From Bog-159 sp963709155 (GTDB lineage: Bacteria; Acidobacteriota; Terriglobia; Bryobacterales; Bryobacteraceae), in NCBI GenBank assembly GCA_963709155.1, contig CAVPVD010000007.1, positions 2,170,001-2,234,000 of the forward strand: a DNA stretch of 64,000 nt. Reading direction: 5' to 3'. Below the pieces are notes generated by a model, which had not been told where the DNA came from, searched no databases, and saw only the letters and a program-made list of their open reading frames with translations. This document shows, piece by piece, positions 25,811 to 37,537 of the stretch (position 1 is its first letter; each line of letters opens with the position of its first letter). The position numbers and the translations under genes were made by a program.

Positions 25811-26833
25811 CTATTGATGACTGGCCTGGTAGTGGAGCTTCAGCAGGTCCAGTCCAAAGTCGCCATTGAAGTCGCGCCATACCGTGTGAATGTGGTTGGC
25901 GTTGTTTTGGGTGTCGTCGTATTCGATGAGGAAGGACGCGGTCTGCACGCGATAATAGTGTGGCTCGCCCTTTTCCGTGCCGCCGGCCCAGGCGAAGTAG
26001 ATATCCTTGCCTGCCTTCTTGATCTGCGCCTCGCGGGCTTCGGCGATCTCTTCCGGCATGTTCCGTGCGTATTCTTCGAGCAGCGCCAACAGCAAGTCGA
26101 ACTGTTTCGCGTTCATCCCGGAAGCCTGCAATCCGGAAGGCTGGCCCTTCAGCGCAGCCTGCCGGCTGTCGAACGTCAGGATTTCTTTATACGCGCCTTT
26201 GTCGACGATCGCGGTCTTGCACTGCTCCGGGTCGAGCGATTGGATCACGGCGCGACCAAGATCTTCCTCCGCGCCGAGCGCGCGCAGCCCTTTGCGGGGA
26301 CCTTCTCGAACCTCCGCGGGATTGGCGCCGAAGAAACTGGGAGCGCCGGCCACGTGCCCGCCGGCGACCGTATAGTTCTGGCTGATGTGATGGCCTTCTA
26401 CGCGATATCCCCACGTTCCATCGGCTGAAGGCGTGCCGAATATGGATATGTAATATTTCTCGGGATCGCGCTCCGGACCCGTGCCGTGCTCGATGATGCG
26501 CAGGACGTCTTCCAGGCTCATGATGGTTTCCACCTTGAAGAAGCCCTGCTGGCTGAGCCCCGCGCTAAGCAGTGCGGTAGCCAGATGCTTTTGCGCGGAG
26601 GTCATGTCACGCAGCGCCAGTCCCTTGCGCTCGATGGGGACAAAATGCCAGTTCTTTCGCTCATCCTCCGCGAAAGGGAAGCTGGCCTTGGCGCGTTGTT
26701 CGGGCGTTAGCGAGGCGAGAAAGCGATTGGCGGCCTCGGCCATGAGTGAGGAAGAAGTCAGGCGATGGTAGGCCGAAGTCAGCAGCACGATGCCAATAGC
26801 AGCCGCGGCAAGGCGGAAATAGACGGACTTCAT
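25811..26833 (-). CDS. DUF3500 family exported protein
   Basis: A protein of about 340 residues with an N-terminal hydrophobic segment (LAAAAIGIVLLTSAY) as signal or anchor. The body has the DUF3500 signatures: YYISIFGTPSADGTWGYRVEGHHISQNYTV, and near the C-terminus YFAWAGGTEKGEPHYYRVQ and NHIHTVWRDFNGDFG. The family is widespread in soil bacteria and its function is not known. I placed the start at ATG 26833; a longer frame would overlap the peptidase gene upstream and adds an unlikely basic N-terminus. Confidence 0.85.
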   Translation of the reverse strand: MKSVYFRLAAAAIGIVLLTSAYHRLTSSSLMAEAANRFLASLTPEQRAKASFPFAEDERKNWHFVPIERKGLALRDMTSAQKHLATALLSAGLSQQGFFKVETIMSLEDVLRIIEHGTGPERDPEKYYISIFGTPSADGTWGYRVEGHHISQNYTVAGGHVAGAPSFFGANPAEVREGPRKGLRALGAEEDLGRAVIQSLDPEQCKTAIVDKGAYKEILTFDSRQAALKGQPSGLQASGMNAKQFDLLLALLEEYARNMPEEIAEAREAQIKKAGKDIYFAWAGGTEKGEPHYYRVQTASFLIEYDDTQNNANHIHTVWRDFNGDFGLDLLKLHYQASHQ

Positions 26834-26858
26834 GGCAATTTGATGGCGCGCGAAAGGT

Positions 26859-27737
26859 TTAGAACGGAAAATCTTTCTTAACGATCTGGACGACGCCGGC
26901 CCGCGCAAGGTATGGATGGGGATTCACGGGAGCGCCGCCGATGCGGACTTCATAGTGTAGATGCGGAGCCGTAACCCGGCCCGTGCTTCCCACCGCGCCA
27001 ATCTCCTCGCCGCGGCGTACCTCCTGGCCCTCCACTACGCCGAAGCGCGAAAGATGCGCGTAATAGGTTTCGAACCCGCCGCCGTGATCCACAATAATCA
27101 GTTGGCCATAGCCGCTATTCCACCGCGCGAAGGTCACGATGCCATCCGCGGTAGTCCGCACAGGCGTACCTGGAGGCGCGGAAATATCTACGCCCGTATG
27201 CATGGCGCCTTCACCCGAGAACGGATCCGTACGCTCCCCGAAGCCGCCCATCAGGCGTCCCTCGACGGGCCAGATGCTGGGCTGCACGTTGGTGTGAAAA
27301 CGGCGTGCGAAGCTGTTCACTGCGCCATGGTAACTGCCGAGGACGCGATAGGCAGCCACGGAATCGGAATAGGTCGGCAGCAGGCGGCCCTCCGCCGCGA
27401 TTCCCGCCGGCCCTTCCAGTTTTTGCTTGATACCGTAGGCGATCGAAACCTCGTTCGCGAACATTTCCAGGCTGGCCATCTGCTGGTTGGTCTGGTTGGT
27501 TACCTTTTGCAGGCGCTGATAGCGCGTGCGCAGCGCTTCCACCTCGTTGCGCAGCGCATTATAATTCGCAACCTTCCAGGCCATGCGTGCGTAACTGGAT
27601 AAGAAGCCGAATATCGAAATGCAGCCGAACAGGGCCAGAGCCATCACGGCGTAGACCACAGTCAACGGAACGCGAACGCGGCGCAGCTTTCCACGCAGGG
27701 AATGGGCTAACACCAAAATAAAGTAATTCTGCTGCAT
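26859..27737 (-). CDS. M23-family murein endopeptidase
   Basis: A membrane-anchored, periplasmic zinc peptidase of about 292 residues. One N-terminal membrane helix (VYAVMALALFGCISIFGFL) is followed by a coiled coil (YNALRNEVEALRTRYQRLQ) and an M23/LytM domain. The zinc ligands are in MHTGVDISAPPG (HxxxD) and HLHYEVRIGG (HxH), as in active enzymes that cut peptide cross-links. I placed the start at the ATG of MQQNYFILVL, because the longer frame adds 36 poorly conserved residues. The next gene on the strand is DUF3500. Confidence 0.92.
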   Translation of the reverse strand: MQQNYFILVLAHSLRGKLRRVRVPLTVVYAVMALALFGCISIFGFLSSYARMAWKVANYNALRNEVEALRTRYQRLQKVTNQTNQQMASLEMFANEVSIAYGIKQKLEGPAGIAAEGRLLPTYSDSVAAYRVLGSYHGAVNSFARRFHTNVQPSIWPVEGRLMGGFGERTDPFSGEGAMHTGVDISAPPGTPVRTTADGIVTFARWNSGYGQLIIVDHGGGFETYYAHLSRFGVVEGQEVRRGEEIGAVGSTGRVTAPHLHYEVRIGGAPVNPHPYLARAGVVQIVKKDFPF

Positions 27738-27893
27738 AGTCTTCTCAGCCGGGACGGGGCAAGCGAGAAATCCCGCTGCCTGGCCCGGAGGGCTATTGGA
27801 AATTGGCGAAAGGTGACTGTAACAGGACCTACACATCCGTGTCAAGCGAATGTTTGGCTTGCAAGTTATTGAAAAAATTGGTAATGTTGCCGT

Positions 27894-28712
27894 TTGGGGA
27901 CGTTTTTTCGATTTCCCGGGGCCCTTTTTCTACTGAATTTGGTAGCTCGGCGGAGCTTGTTGTTTCAGCTCGTGCGGCGGGATTTTCAGCAGCGCTTCGT
28001 GGGATCGGCCGTCGGGTGGATATGGGGCGTAATCCAGCCCTTAGTGCTCCTGGCCAGTTGGACCTTTGTGTTCAGCATCTGCCTGAAGCAGCAAATGCCC
28101 GCTGGTGAGGTCACCGATAGCTATCCGCTGTTCCTTTTTGCGGGCATGTTGCCGTGGCTTCTTTTCAGCGAAACCGTGCTCCGCTCCACGTCCAGCCTGC
28201 TGGAGCAGGCCAGCCTGATTACCAAGACCGTGTTTCCGGCCGAGATGGTGCCGGTCTCGATCTTCCTCTCGTCGCTGGTCAGCCACCTGATCGCCCTGGC
28301 GCTGGCTGTAGCGGCGGTGGGCATCTGGCTCAATCATATCGGCCCGGGCCTGGTGCTGCTTCCGGTTTACATGCTGCTGCTAGGGATGTTCGCGGTCGGC
28401 TTCGGCTGGATCCTGGCAAGTTTGCAGGTTTATTTGCGGGACACCGCACAGGTACTGACGGTGATCCTGACGTTCTGGTTCTGGCTCACTCCAATTTTCA
28501 TCACCGAGCGGCAATTCCCGGCCCGTCTGCGTTTTCTACTGGCTGGGAATCCGCTGGCATATCTGGTGCGGGCCTATCGCGAACTGCTACTCTCCGGGCG
28601 CTGGCCGAAGCTGGAAGAATTCGGGATTATGGCGGCCTTCGCGGTAGCCACGTTCCTGGCGGGCGGACTGTTCTTCCGGCAGATGAAGCGGGGTTTCGCG
28701 GACGTGTTGTAA
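27894..28712 (+). CDS. ABC-2 type polysaccharide/O-antigen export permease (Wzm/KpsM/TagG-like)
   Basis: A 272-residue inner-membrane permease with six predicted helices and the family landmarks LVRRDFQQRFVGSAVGWIWGVIQPL, FVFSI and LRDTAQVLTVILTFWFWLTPI. These proteins export lipid-linked polysaccharides together with a cytoplasmic ATPase. That ATPase normally follows directly, but here the next gene is a decayed AAA ATPase of a different class, so the permease is an orphan in this window. The start is TTG without a clear ribosome site and could be misplaced. Loss of its partner by a past insertion or deletion is plausible. Confidence 0.88.
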   Translation: MGTFFRFPGALFLLNLVARRSLLFQLVRRDFQQRFVGSAVGWIWGVIQPLVLLASWTFVFSICLKQQMPAGEVTDSYPLFLFAGMLPWLLFSETVLRSTSSLLEQASLITKTVFPAEMVPVSIFLSSLVSHLIALALAVAAVGIWLNHIGPGLVLLPVYMLLLGMFAVGFGWILASLQVYLRDTAQVLTVILTFWFWLTPIFITERQFPARLRFLLAGNPLAYLVRAYRELLLSGRWPKLEEFGIMAAFAVATFLAGGLFFRQMKRGFADVL

Positions 28713-28730
28713 TCTCAAGGGGCGGCCATC

Positions 28731-29934
28731 ATGCAGCCATTCGTCAAGACGATCCATTCCCGAGGTGTGCTCTCATTTGCGCCGGACAGTGAGCCCCTAC
28801 CGCTTACTCCTCTGAATGTGTTGATCGGACCCAATGGCTCCGGCAAGTCGAATCTGATCGAAGTATTTGAATTGCTGAAGGCGTTACCCACGGATCTGGC
28901 CGAGGTTATCCGCTATGGCGGAGGGATTGGCGAATGGCTATGGAGAGGTGAGGGCGGGGAGGGCCACGGCGCGATCACTGCTGAGCTGAGCGTATTATCC
29001 CCCTTACTCCTGCGTTACCGGCTGGTGTTCGGCCATGAGGGCATGGTAACTGACGAGACCATTGAGAAACTCGAGAGGGCTGCAGGCGCCCCCGATAGCG
29101 GCGAGTTTCTGTATCGAATTCAGAAGGGCCGGCCTGTTCTCAGAATTGACAAGCGTGATCTCCCCGCTGCCGACGCTGCACGCGCGAAGGAACTGGCGGA
29201 TGGCGAGGTAGCTTTCCCGCCGGCTTTAATCGGCGCCAATCCGTTCTTTCGCAGCGCAAGGACCCTGATATATATCCGGAGTTGTTCCTCCTTGGAGAGT
29301 CTCTCAAGTTAATTAGCATTTACCGGGAATGGGGCTTTGGCCGCAGTGTGCCCCTGAGGCGGCCGCAGCCCGCGGATCTGCCGAACGACGTGGTCCTTCC
29401 GGACGCCCGGAATTTGGGCCTTATTGTTAACGCGATTTATAACACCGATGTTGGGGCGCGGTTCGATGCCGCGCTACGCCGGTTTCTGCCCCGTTTCAAG
29501 CGGCTGACGACAGTCGTCGAGGGCGGTACCGTCCAGATTTTCCTCCATGAAGACGGCTGCGCGTTCCCGTCCCAGCCACCCGGCTGTCCGACGGCACGAT
29601 TCGATTCATCACATTATTGGCTATCCTGCTAAGGCCGGGGCGCACGCGGCTGATCTGTTTGGAAGAACCGGAGATGGGTCTCCATCCGGACGCCTTGTCA
29701 CTCATCGCCGAGCTGCTACTGGAAGCCTCCCAGGACACACAAGTGATCGTCACCACGCAATCTGACGTCTTGGTCTCCGCCCTTAGCGCGTATGCCGAGT
29801 CCGTGATCGTCTGCGACAATGTGGCGGGCGCATCCCATTTTCGTAGGCTGGAAAGCGACAAGCTGCGTTTTTGGATGGACAAATACCAACTGGGCGAGAT
29901 CTGGCGAGTCGGCGAGATCGGCGGCAATCCGTGA
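28731..29934 (+). pseudogene. AAA ATPase (RecF-like, COG4637 type), two frameshifts
   Basis: Three consecutive frames together encode one ATPase. The first has the Walker A GPNGSGKSN. Near 29257 the frame must shift to read RKDPDIYPELFLLGES and continue to VEGGTVQIFLHEDG. Near 29560 it must shift again to read VPATRLSDGTIRFITLLAILL, with Walker B ICLEEPEMGLHP, then TTQSDVLVSALS and the tail GEIWRVGEIGGNP. The reconstructed order matches predicted ATPases of the COG4637 group. Each shift is one base. It is followed, with a 4-base GTGA overlap, by a damaged DUF4276 gene. Such pairs are thought to act in DNA repair or phage defence (inference). Confidence 0.85.
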
Positions 29935-30338
29935 ACGGGATCGCCGTTTACATGGAAGGCGGCGGCGATTCCAGAGAGGGGAAAGCCCGACTACGTCAAG
30001 GCATGTCCGAGTTCCTTCGTTCCTTGAGGAAGTCCGCCGGTCATAAGAGACTCAGTTGGAAGATCGTCGCGTGCGGAAGCCGCAACGAGGCCCATGGGGT
30101 ATTTTTGAATGCCACGATGACGGCAACGGAAATCTTCAACGTGCTTCTGGTTCGACTCGGAGGGGCCAGTGGCACACTCGCCGCGAGCGGCGCGCTGCCC
30201 CTCTCCCCCGGTGGTACGACGCCGTTGTCCGGCCTGCGACCGGCTCTTCGCAAAACTGACCGGCGCGATCGGCGCGGCATAGACCTTTACAAAACTCTAC
30301 AAAAGGTGCATGCGCGTCGCCTCTATTTTGTTGCATGA
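29931..30338 (+). pseudogene. DUF4276 family partner of the AAA ATPase, frameshifted and truncated
   Basis: The frame opens with GTG and IAVYMEGGGDSREGKARLRQGMSEFL, the typical N-terminus of DUF4276 proteins, and continues to IFNVLLV. The family then expects DSEGP. That peptide is present only if one T near 30151 is removed, giving VDSEGPVAHSP, after which the frame soon ends without the conserved central and C-terminal parts. The gene is therefore both shifted and cut short. DUF4276 genes usually follow an AAA ATPase, as here, and a Toprim-like nuclease role has been suggested; I cannot verify this from sequence. Confidence 0.75.
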
Positions 30339-30345
30339 TCAAGAT

Positions 30346-30918
30346 ATGCTCCCAGCGGTGAAGATTGCCGGACTGCCTCTACTTCTGGCGATAACGGCCT
30401 TCGCGTCTTCCGCGCTCCAATTCAACCTGCGCGATACCGAGGGCATTCGGCACACTGCGGACGAGTGGGCCCGGGTGCACGCCGTGGTGCTCTTCTTCGT
30501 CACCACCGATTGCCCCTTGAGCAATGGCTACGCGCCCGAAATGAACCGGATAGAGCAAGCGTATGCGCCGCGCGGCGTGGCGTTCTACGCGGTGCAAGGC
30601 GATACCACGATTCCAGACGAGGAGGTGCGGCGGCACGCGCAAGATTACGGCTACCGCTTCCCCGCCCTGCTCGATCCAGGCCAGATTCTGGTGCGCTCCA
30701 CCGGCGCCACGGTGACGCCGGAAGCCGCGATACTCTCGCCCGAAGGCGCCGTGCTGTACCTGGGACGGATCGATAATCGCGTGGAGGACTTCGGCAAGGT
30801 ACGGGTGCAAGCCACCGAGTTCGATCTGCGCGAAGCGCTCGACGCGGTGCTTGCCCGGCGGCCGGTACCGCATTCCCGGACGCACGCGCTGGGCTGCGCC
30901 ATCACCAACGGACATTAA
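30346..30918 (+). CDS. Redoxin (thioredoxin-fold) exported protein
   Basis: A protein of about 190 residues with a signal peptide (LPLLLAITAFASSALQ) and a thioredoxin-like AhpC/TSA domain. It has the strand VVLFFVTTDCPLSNGYAPEM with a single Cys at the active-site position, then GDTTIPDEEVRRHAQDYGYRFPALLDP and ILSPEGAVLYLGRID. Similar redoxins are regularly encoded next to cytochrome c-containing copper monooxygenases in Acidobacteriota and Planctomycetes, and such a gene follows here after 13 bp. ATG at 30310, with AAAAGG close by, is an alternative start adding 12 residues. Confidence 0.88.
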   Translation: MLPAVKIAGLPLLLAITAFASSALQFNLRDTEGIRHTADEWARVHAVVLFFVTTDCPLSNGYAPEMNRIEQAYAPRGVAFYAVQGDTTIPDEEVRRHAQDYGYRFPALLDPGQILVRSTGATVTPEAAILSPEGAVLYLGRIDNRVEDFGKVRVQATEFDLREALDAVLARRPVPHSRTHALGCAITNGH

Positions 30919-30931
30919 GGGGAACTACGGC

Positions 30932-32371
30932 ATGAAATCGCTTGCAGTTCTGGGTCTCGTATTTCTGGCGGCAGCCGGCGCCGACGCCACTACGCCTACG
31001 TTTAATAAAGATATCGCTCCGATTCTGTATCGGAACTGCGCAACCTGTCACCGCCCCGGCGAGGTCGCGCCGTTTTCTCTGCTCACGTATTCGGATGCCG
31101 CGAAGAAGGCCGGATTGCTGGCGATCGTCACCCAAAAGCGGGTGATGCCGCCCTGGAAGGCTGAGCCCGGTTACGGATCGTTCGCCAACGAGCGGCGGCT
31201 CACCGAACAACAGATTGCGCTGATCGGCGATTGGGCAAAGGCAGGCGCGCCGGAGGGCGCCGTCAAAGACAAACCCAAGGTTCCCTCGTTTCCGAATGGA
31301 TGGGAAGGCGGAACGCCCGATAAAGTCCTCACCATGAGCCACAAGTTTGAAGTGGCTGCCGATGGTCCCGACCAGTATCGCTGCTTCGTCTTGCCCATCG
31401 ATACCGCCCAGGATGTATACGTGAGCGGCCTCGAATTCCGGCCCGGCAACCGGCGCGTGGTGCATCACGCGCTGGTATACGCGGACACCTCGGGCACCGC
31501 GCGTAAGCTGGCGGCCGATTCGCCGGATGGCGGCTACACCTGCTTCGGCGGCCCGAAGTTTCCCCCGGTAGGCCTGCTCGGAGGTTGGGCGCCGGGCGCG
31601 TCTCCACCGCCCAACTCGCCCAGCCTTTCGCAGCTCATCCGGAAAGATACCGATATTGTGGTGCAGATCCACTATCATCCGTCCGGGAAGGCCGAAGAGG
31701 ATCAATCCTCACTGGGTTTGAAGTTCTCCGGACCACCCACGAAGGGGCGCGCGGGTATCATTCTCGCCGACCGGCGCATCTACATTCCCGCGGGGGAAGC
31801 GCACTACGTAGTGAAGACCGGCGTGACCGTGCCGCGCGACGTGGATGTATACGGCATCACGCCGCACGCGCACTATCTCGGCACGGATATGCACGTGAAC
31901 GCGATTCTACCGGATGGAACCGTCCAACATCTTATATGGATCAAGGATTGGGACTTCAACTGGCAGGGACAATACCGTTACCAGCAGCCTGTCCACCTGC
32001 CGCGGGGCACGCGCATCGAGCTTGAGTACGTCTACGACAATTCGGAAAACAATCCGCATAACCCGTCGCATCCTCCCATCCCGGTGACCTGGGGCGAAGA
32101 AACCAAAAACGAAATGGCCGTCCTCTTCCTGGGCGTGGAACTGCCGTCGCCGGCCGACGTGCCCACTTTCAGGCGGGAAATGCGGGAGGCTTATATGGAA
32201 TCCTTCCTGGCGGAAGGCAACGGGATCGCAGATTTGCCGCCAGGCATCCCCAAGGGTCAACTGGAGATGATCAAGCGGATCTTCCAGACTTTTGACAAAA
32301 ACGGCGACGGCAAGCTGGATGCGAATGAGCGCGCGGCGTTGATCGAATACCTCCACGGGTTGCACCAATAG
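30932..32371 (+). CDS. Copper type II, ascorbate-dependent monooxygenase-like protein with cytochrome c and EF-hand motifs
   Basis: An exported 479-residue protein. A signal peptide precedes a small cytochrome c segment with the heme site CATCH (about residue 40) and RVMPPWKAEPGYGSF. Two PHM-like copper domains follow: RRVVHHALVY and VVQIHYHPSG, then TPHAHYLGTDMHVNAIL. An EF-hand (DKNGDGKLDANE) is near the C-terminus. The copper sites match the His-His and His-x-His ligand patterns of peptidylglycine-type monooxygenases. The substrate is unknown. AAGGGGA lies nine bases before the ATG. It is probably co-transcribed with the redoxin gene. Confidence 0.9.
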   Translation: MKSLAVLGLVFLAAAGADATTPTFNKDIAPILYRNCATCHRPGEVAPFSLLTYSDAAKKAGLLAIVTQKRVMPPWKAEPGYGSFANERRLTEQQIALIGDWAKAGAPEGAVKDKPKVPSFPNGWEGGTPDKVLTMSHKFEVAADGPDQYRCFVLPIDTAQDVYVSGLEFRPGNRRVVHHALVYADTSGTARKLAADSPDGGYTCFGGPKFPPVGLLGGWAPGASPPPNSPSLSQLIRKDTDIVVQIHYHPSGKAEEDQSSLGLKFSGPPTKGRAGIILADRRIYIPAGEAHYVVKTGVTVPRDVDVYGITPHAHYLGTDMHVNAILPDGTVQHLIWIKDWDFNWQGQYRYQQPVHLPRGTRIELEYVYDNSENNPHNPSHPPIPVTWGEETKNEMAVLFLGVELPSPADVPTFRREMREAYMESFLAEGNGIADLPPGIPKGQLEMIKRIFQTFDKNGDGKLDANERAALIEYLHGLHQ

Positions 32372-32451
32372 GCAGGACCATATTCGATTCCTGCGCGCCC
32401 ATCCTGCCCTGCTAAAATGGACTTGATCCAATCCCCGGGAGGACCATCGAG

Positions 32452-33579
32452 TTGCCATCCGCCATCCTTGCCCTGGAAGACGGCAGCGTCTTCGAGGGCC
32501 GGAGTTTTGGTGCGCCTGCCGAGCGATCCGGCGAGGTCGTGTTCAATACCGCCATCACCGGTTATCAGGAAATCTTTACCGATCCTTCCTATGCCGGCCA
32601 GATTGTCATTCTGACGAATCCGCAGATCGGGAATTACGGCACCAGCGCCGCCGACAACGAGTCGGCACACCCTTACATCGAGGGCTTGGTGGTGCGTGAG
32701 TTTTCCGGCATCACCAGCAACTGGCGTTCAGACGAGGAAGCCCGCGAGTTTCTCAGCAAGCACGGCATCCCGGTGGTGTCCGAGTTGGATACCCGCGCGC
32801 TGGTGCGGCATCTGCGCACCCGCGGCGTCATGCGCGGCGTGCTTTCCGCGGTGGAAGCGGACGGCGGCAAACTGGTCGAACGCGCACGGCAGATCCCCAC
32901 CATGGCCGGCCTGGATCTGGCGAGCCGCGTCTCCACCCCCGAGCCTTACGGGTGGGACAAGCCGGTCGAACGGTGTTCGCCTTCCGAACTGGTGCCCGCC
33001 CCAGCCCCGCCGCGTTTCAATGTAGTGGCTTATGACTTCGGCATCAAGCAGAATATCCTGCGCCGGCTGGTGCAGGTGGGATGCCGCGTGACCGTCGTTC
33101 CCGCGCTGACTTCGGCCGAAGATGTGCTGGCCCTGAGGCCCGATGGGGTCTTTCTCTCCAACGGTCCGGGCGATCCCGAGCCGCTCCAGACTCAAGTGAA
33201 AAACGTACGCAAGCTGATCGGCAAGACGCCCATTTTTGGCATCTGCCTGGGACACCAGATCCTGGGGCTGGCGGTAGGCGGGCGCACTTACAAGCTGAAG
33301 TTCGGCCATCGCGGCGCCAATCACCCGGTCATAAATCAGTTGACCAACCGGGTGGAGATCACCTCGCATAATCACGGTTTCGCCGTGGACCCGGATTCGC
33401 TCAACACCAACGAAGTCGAGATCACCCACATGAATCTGAACGACCAAACCCTGGAGGGTTTCCGGCATCGCAGCCATCCCGTCTTCTGCGTGCAATATCA
33501 TCCGGAGGCCGCACCCGGACCGCACGACTCGCACTACCTGTTCGACGATTTCGTGAAACTGATGCAGGGTGAGCGCTAA
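32452..33579 (+). CDS. carA: Carbamoyl-phosphate synthase small subunit CarA
   Basis: The glutaminase subunit that feeds ammonia to CarB for pyrimidine and arginine synthesis. The 375 residues have the CarA N-terminal domain (ALEDGSVFEGRSFG, NTAITGYQEIFTDPSY) and a class I amidotransferase domain with catalytic Cys in GICLGHQILG and His-Glu in QYHPEAAPGP. The start is TTG with GGGAGG nine bases upstream. CarB follows after 3 bp, so the two subunits are translated together. Confidence 0.97.
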   Translation: MPSAILALEDGSVFEGRSFGAPAERSGEVVFNTAITGYQEIFTDPSYAGQIVILTNPQIGNYGTSAADNESAHPYIEGLVVREFSGITSNWRSDEEAREFLSKHGIPVVSELDTRALVRHLRTRGVMRGVLSAVEADGGKLVERARQIPTMAGLDLASRVSTPEPYGWDKPVERCSPSELVPAPAPPRFNVVAYDFGIKQNILRRLVQVGCRVTVVPALTSAEDVLALRPDGVFLSNGPGDPEPLQTQVKNVRKLIGKTPIFGICLGHQILGLAVGGRTYKLKFGHRGANHPVINQLTNRVEITSHNHGFAVDPDSLNTNEVEITHMNLNDQTLEGFRHRSHPVFCVQYHPEAAPGPHDSHYLFDDFVKLMQGER

Positions 33580-33582
33580 CCG

Positions 33583-36798
<3,216 letters not shown>

Positions 36799-36854
36799 CG
36801 TCCGTTCTGGATTTGCTCCCTGCCGCAGCCGAGAACTGCCTCCGGTCTTGTGGG

Positions 36855-36936
36855 GCGGGCAATTCTGCCCGCAGCCGGCTTTCAGCCGGCTTGGCCGCCT
36901 AAAAGGCGGCTGCGGCCAAGATTGGCCGCCCTCCAA
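36855..36936. repeat. Mosaic of hairpin repeats downstream of carB (repeat locus C)
   Basis: Contiguous palindromes: GCGGGCAATTCTGCCCGC (36855), AGCCGGCTTTCAGCCGGCT (36873) and GCCGCCTAAAAGGCGGC (36894), then GATTGGCCGCCCTCCAAA. Parts of this mosaic, GGCGGGCAAT and CAGCCGGCTTTCAGCCG, recur in the ftsA-ftsZ gap (locus D), so this is a second hairpin family beside that of loci A and B. Confidence 0.8.
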
Positions 36937-36965
36937 AAGCCAAACGGACCCACTACCGAATCGGG

Positions 36966-37528
36966 CCCACCTGGAATGTGGCCGCGGGCAATGGAGGAGT
37001 GCTCTATGGGACCGCCACCCAGGGCGGGCAGAACAACAGCGGCACCGTATAGTCGCTGACGCCGCCCGTTGCTTCCGGCGGCGCCTGGACGGCCAGATCG
37101 TGGCCGGCAGCCGCGGAGTGCTCTACGAAGTCAGCGGGGCATGTGGAGCTTCGAACGCCGGCACGGTCTTCTCGCTGACCCCGCCGGCATCTCCCAGCGC
37201 GAAGTGGAAACAATCCATCCTTCACAGTTTTGCCGGCGGCGCCACGGATGGCGCCAATCCCAATTCCCTGATCGGATATGGTGGCGTACTGTACGGCGCG
37301 ACCGGCGCTGGAGGGCCGGCCGGCAGCGGCACGCTGTTCGCCTTGACGCCGCCGGTCTCCGATGCCGATTCCTGGACCGAAGCCATTCTTCACTTTTTCA
37401 CCGGCGGCAGCGACGGGGGCGTCCCGCTGGGCGTCGCGGCAGGCAGCGGAGGCGTGCTCTACGGTACGACCTTCAGCGGCGGAATCTCGAATTTCGGCAC
37501 TGTCTTCTTGCTGCCACCGCCCCAATAA
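36966..37528 (+). pseudogene. Remnant of a second GloVer tandem-repeat protein
   Basis: Repeat units of the GloVer type are present in two frames. In the first frame, AGNGGVLYGTATQGGQNNSGTV is cut by a TAG at the place where other units read VFSLTPP. After about 37.09 kb the other frame carries SNAGTVFSLTPP, SLIGYGGVLYGATG, SGTLFALTPP, GSGGVLYGTTFSGG and FGTVFLLPPPQ, then stops. No signal peptide or start is left, and the 5' side is occupied by hairpin locus C. It is a decayed, N-terminally truncated gene, like the interrupted GloVer gene near 8 kb. It converges on ftsZ with 9 bp between the stops. Confidence 0.75.
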
Positions 37529-37537
37529 TTTGCTGAA

